NCBI RefSeq assembly: GCF_038632915.1
Contig: NZ_CP152050.1
Span: 1,519,001 to 1,583,000 of the forward strand
Source: Paenisporosarcina sp. FSL H8-0542
GTDB taxonomy: Bacteria > Bacillota > Bacilli > Bacillales_A > Planococcaceae
Direction of reading: 5' to 3'
DNA: 64,000 nt
Positions within the stretch are counted from its first letter, which is position 1; the number at the start of each line of letters is the position of its first letter. The notes beneath the pieces were generated by a model that did no database searches, had not been told where the DNA came from, and saw only the letters and a list, made by a program, of their open reading frames with translations. The position numbers were made by a program, and so were the translations under genes. Below, piece by piece: positions 61,475 through 64,000 of the stretch.

Positions 61475-62911
61475 ATGATCAAAATTCGATATTTAGCAAT
61501 CGTAATATATGCGGTAGTATTGGCTTCTTCCTTTACCATGTATCAGTCTCAACAAGTCAATCTGACACAAGAAGACAGAGGACGTCTGTTACCTGTCAAA
61601 ATGAAGTCCGTGAAATCAACCGATAGTGAAGATGAAATCCAAAGTATTGTTCGTAACGCGGATCTGAAGGACGAGAAGATTTCGATAGCAGGTATGCAAC
61701 ACAGTCAAGGTGGTCAAACCCTTTATCCAGGGGGGATAATGCTCGACATGAAGCAATATAATAAAATTCTCAACCTGGATGAAAAAAATAAGCTCATTAC
61801 AGTACAAAGTGGCGTGACATGGGCTGATATTCAATCTTACATAAATCCGTACGGTCTAGCTTTAAAAGTCAGTCAATCGCAAAACATTTTCACTGTTGGG
61901 GGGTCAATGAGCGTGAATGTTCATGGCCGTGATATCCGCCATCATACGCTGATTGAAACGATAGAATCATTTCGGTTACTTAATGCTGAAGGACAAATAA
62001 TCAATGTGAGCCGGAATGAAAATGCAGAGTTGTTTAAACTAGTAATCGGTGGCTACGGGCTTTTCGGAGTTATCTTAGATGTGACCTTGGAATTGACAGA
62101 AGACGAACTTTATCAAGTACATACAGAATCAATTTCTTACGATGAATACACATCGTATTTCACAAAAAATGTTTTGCAAAATGATGATGTAAAAATGCAT
62201 CTTGCCAGAATCTCAGTAGCACCAGATAGCTTTTTAACGGATATGTATGTAACTGATTTTTCTACTGCTTCTGATCAATCAAATTTAGAAGATTACACTT
62301 CGTTGAAACGGGAAAGTATCATTGCCATCCCTAAATTTTTCCTTGGTCTTTCGCGTCTGAGTGGTTGGGGTAAAAATACGTTCTGGAATATCCAAGAAGG
62401 ATATAATGACCGGTTGGAGCATTCATATATGTCCAGAAATAATGTTATGCGGTCTGAGACAACTTTTATGGATTATGATAATGCTACAAACACAGAAGTG
62501 CTACAGGAATATTTTGTTCCGATTGATCAGTATTCTTCGTATATCGATGATTTGAGAAAATTGCTGAAAGATGAAAAAGAGATAAACTTATTGAACATCA
62601 CAGTGCGCTACGTGGGGCAAAATGAAGAATCTGTCATGTCTTACACAAAAGATGACATGTTTGCACTCGTGATTCTTATTAATCAAGGCAAGAGTGAAGA
62701 GAGTATAGAATCCACAGGTCAAATCATCAGAAAAATGATTGATGTAACGCTGGACCATGATGGGAGCTATTATTTGCCTTATTATCACTATCCGACCAGG
62801 AAACAGCTGGAAAAAGCATATCCGAGAACAAATGAATTCTTCGAGATGAAAGAAAAATACGATCCAGAAGAGCGCTTCATGAATCTTTTCTATGAGGAGT
62901 ATCACAAATGA
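61475..62911 (+). CDS. membrane-anchored FAD-linked oxidase
   Basis: A 478-residue protein. An N-terminal helix (YLAIVIYAVVLASSFTMY) looks like an uncleaved anchor, placing the enzyme outside the membrane. An FAD-binding PCMH domain follows at about residues 40-220, with ISIAGMQHSQGGQTLYPGG, VQSGVTWADIQSYI, FTVGGSMSVNVHGRD and VIGGYGLFGVILDV. The C-terminal part resembles sugar-lactone oxidases and DprE1-like enzymes. TTTGGAGG precedes the ATG. Its last four bases overlap the next gene. Substrate is unknown. Confidence 0.82.
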   Translation: MIKIRYLAIVIYAVVLASSFTMYQSQQVNLTQEDRGRLLPVKMKSVKSTDSEDEIQSIVRNADLKDEKISIAGMQHSQGGQTLYPGGIMLDMKQYNKILNLDEKNKLITVQSGVTWADIQSYINPYGLALKVSQSQNIFTVGGSMSVNVHGRDIRHHTLIETIESFRLLNAEGQIINVSRNENAELFKLVIGGYGLFGVILDVTLELTEDELYQVHTESISYDEYTSYFTKNVLQNDDVKMHLARISVAPDSFLTDMYVTDFSTASDQSNLEDYTSLKRESIIAIPKFFLGLSRLSGWGKNTFWNIQEGYNDRLEHSYMSRNNVMRSETTFMDYDNATNTEVLQEYFVPIDQYSSYIDDLRKLLKDEKEINLLNITVRYVGQNEESVMSYTKDDMFALVILINQGKSEESIESTGQIIRKMIDVTLDHDGSYYLPYYHYPTRKQLEKAYPRTNEFFEMKEKYDPEERFMNLFYEEYHK

Positions 62912-63447
62912 ATGCAAGAAAATTTATACTTTATCAAGGTACAGTTGGAATGGCAGCAAGCATGATTTTTCCGTTTTATATATTGCTGCTAAAAAATGTG
63001 GGGAACAGCTACGTCCAGTTCGGATGGGCTTATGGGCTTTTCGCATTAACTGCTGCGCTAAGTTATCCTGTAATAGGGAAATTCGCTGACAAAGCAGGAG
63101 ACAAAATTCTTTTAATGATTTATTCATGGGGGATGGCATTGATTTTGCTGGTGTTCCCATTGGCTTTTGAAATCTGGCATATCTACGTACTTCAAATAAT
63201 CATGGGTTTACTAGGTGCCGTCCAAAAAAACTCTGAAAAAACGATTCTGGCACGTACCGTTCAAAAAGAAACGGCTGGGAAGGAAATCGGTCGTTATCAT
63301 GTTTGGACCTCTATAGGAGCTGCCGTTGCCGTGATTGGAACAGGCTATTTAGTCGATTTTCTGACGATTGGCAGTATCTTTTATCTGGCATCAATCGTTT
63401 TTGCATGGAGCGGGTTTTATGTGATGAGGCTTGATACGAAGGTTTAA
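62908..63447 (+). CDS. six-helix MFS-type half transporter
   Basis: A 179-residue membrane protein with about six helices. KFADKAGDKILLMIYS between helices 2 and 3 has the MFS motif-A pattern (G.xaDxxGxr), and a loop KNSEKTILARTVQKETAGKEIGRYH separates helices 4 and 5. MFS carriers normally have twelve helices and about 400 residues; this gene has a proper start, a proper stop and a terminator behind it, so it is complete as a half-size protein. It is coupled to the FAD-linked oxidase by ATGA. It might work as a dimer. Confidence 0.75.
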   Translation: MNARKFILYQGTVGMAASMIFPFYILLLKNVGNSYVQFGWAYGLFALTAALSYPVIGKFADKAGDKILLMIYSWGMALILLVFPLAFEIWHIYVLQIIMGLLGAVQKNSEKTILARTVQKETAGKEIGRYHVWTSIGAAVAVIGTGYLVDFLTIGSIFYLASIVFAWSGFYVMRLDTKV

Positions 63448-63458
63448 ACTTGGATTTT

Positions 63459-63497
63459 ACAAACACTGGGGTCTCGCTCCGGTGTTTGTTTTTTTTG
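63459..63497 (+). terminator. terminator of the oxidase/half-MFS pair
   Basis: ACAAACACTGG and CCGGTGTTTGT pair around GGTCTCGCT, followed by TTTTTTT. Confidence 0.88.
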
Positions 63498-63581
63498 ATG
63501 TCAATTCATTCAGAATAAAAAAATTAATTACTGTTCTTTTCTTACTGTGTTTTATATAAAATACACATAGTAGGTCTTAGA

Positions 63582-63974
63582 TTATGCTTGTTGTCCTATG
63601 AAGATAATTAAAAATATTACTAAAATCAAAATTGAACCTAACCATTCATAATAGTAAGCCTTTTCTTCCCGATGTAAAAGCCATTCCTCAAATCCGCGAG
63701 TTATCCCCAGTAAAAAAAACAGAGCAAACATGGGAGTAGTCAAAATTAATCCTAAATTTGTTTGATTGGATGTCTTCTCAGCCAAGCTCATCATACTTGC
63801 AAAAAATAAAAAACAAATAACAAACTCGAAAGCAAGTATATAACGGTTTCTATCTTGAGAAATCATTCCTCTCCATTTGCTTTTTATATTCAGTCTTTTT
63901 TTAAAGTAAAATTGGGTAATAAATAGATAACTGGCAAAGGCAATGAATAACCCTGTTAACGTAAAAGCATCCAT
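63582..63974 (-). CDS. DUF4181 membrane protein
   Basis: A 130-residue protein with about four helices: LTGLFIAFASYLFITQFYF, then RYILAFEFVICFLFFASMMS, GLILTTPMFALFFLLGITRG and GSILILVIFLIIFIG. The segment ITRGFEEWLLHREEKAYYYEW between helices 3 and 4 is the DUF4181 signature. AGGAGGTGC precedes the start on the minus strand. The family occurs in many Bacilli and has no known function. It is convergent to the oxidase pair. Confidence 0.72.
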   Translation of the reverse strand: MDAFTLTGLFIAFASYLFITQFYFKKRLNIKSKWRGMISQDRNRYILAFEFVICFLFFASMMSLAEKTSNQTNLGLILTTPMFALFFLLGITRGFEEWLLHREEKAYYYEWLGSILILVIFLIIFIGQQA

Positions 63975-64000
63975 GAAGCACCTCCTAATATTTGTAATTG

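Noticed and set aside
61408-61626. Small frame overlapping the start of the oxidase gene
   Set aside because: It covers the hairpin and the oxidase ribosome-binding site in another frame and has no conserved features.
1-64000. CRISPR arrays, tRNA or rRNA genes, prophage or plasmid origins
   Set aside because: I looked for regular direct repeats, cloverleaf-type sequences with CCA-like ends, integrase or terminase genes and found none.

Overview
This is a low-to-mid GC Gram-positive chromosome segment. Gene order closely follows the Bacillus subtilis comG / yqh / yqi / yqj region: comG end, aroK, gcvT-gcvPA-gcvPB, yqhL/lipM, aroQ, yqhT, efp, spoIIIA genes, accB-accC, yqhY, nusB, folD, xseA-xseB, ispA, dxs, tlyA-like yqxC, ahrC, recN, spoIVB, spo0A, bkdR, ptb-bcd-buk-lpdV-bkdAA-bkdAB-bkdB, brxB, yqjA, mce, yqjD, yqjE, dinB, rnz. 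Sporulation genes with recognisable sporulation-type promoters, a class II ribonucleotide reductase and a methylmalonyl-CoA mutase module suggest an endospore-forming (or formerly endospore-forming) member of the Bacillales, probably a Planococcaceae/Sporosarcina-like genus. The genus is an inference; no rRNA is present.

Layout. 1-760 is the 3' end of the competence pseudopilin operon. 808-5730 holds shikimate kinase and a tandem glycine riboswitch controlling the glycine-cleavage T and P proteins. 5734-6175 is decayed sequence. 6176-7502 holds a rhodanese and the LipM octanoyltransferase, divergently arranged; lipoylation serves the glycine-cleavage and branched-chain dehydrogenase complexes. 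7503-10243 is a B12-dependent ribonucleotide reductase with two NrdR boxes and a striking 18-bp palindrome. 10504-13069 is yqhR-aroQ-yqhT-efp. 13275-15987 is a contracted spoIIIA operon that lacks spoIIIAA and spoIIIAB and lies between inverted copies of a dispersed repeat. 16249-18547 is accB-accC-yqhY. 18847-22955 is a MarR-controlled heterodimeric ABC exporter placed between yqhY and nusB. 23244-32139 is the nusB-to-recN block. 32195-34263 is spoIVB and spo0A.

The catabolic block runs from 35915 to 55435. BkdR and two palindromes with shared half-sites appear to control ptb-bcd-buk-lpdV-bkdAA-bkdAB-bkdB, which turns valine, isoleucine and leucine into acyl-CoAs. Isoleucine and valine yield propionyl-CoA. 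Propionyl-CoA can then pass through the YqjD carboxyltransferase, the epimerase Mce, and the B12-dependent mutase MutAB with its chaperone MeaB to succinyl-CoA, all encoded within about 10 kb. Interspersed are bacilliredoxin BrxB, a YqjA membrane protein and an antisense-strand 31-residue Prli42-like miniprotein.

The right end (58924-64000) is accessory: a DUF3052/YdeI-like protein, several small membrane or lipoprotein genes, a GrpB protein, and a gene pair coding for a membrane-anchored FAD-linked oxidase and a six-helix MFS-type half transporter.

Most of the window is conserved core. The parts I find most unusual are the contracted spoIIIA operon, a family of at least four dispersed intergenic repeats, the BkdR circuit with an altered GAFTGA loop, the nrdJ control region, and the anchored-flavoenzyme/half-MFS pair. 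All functional statements come from reading the sequence and recalling families; no database search was run.
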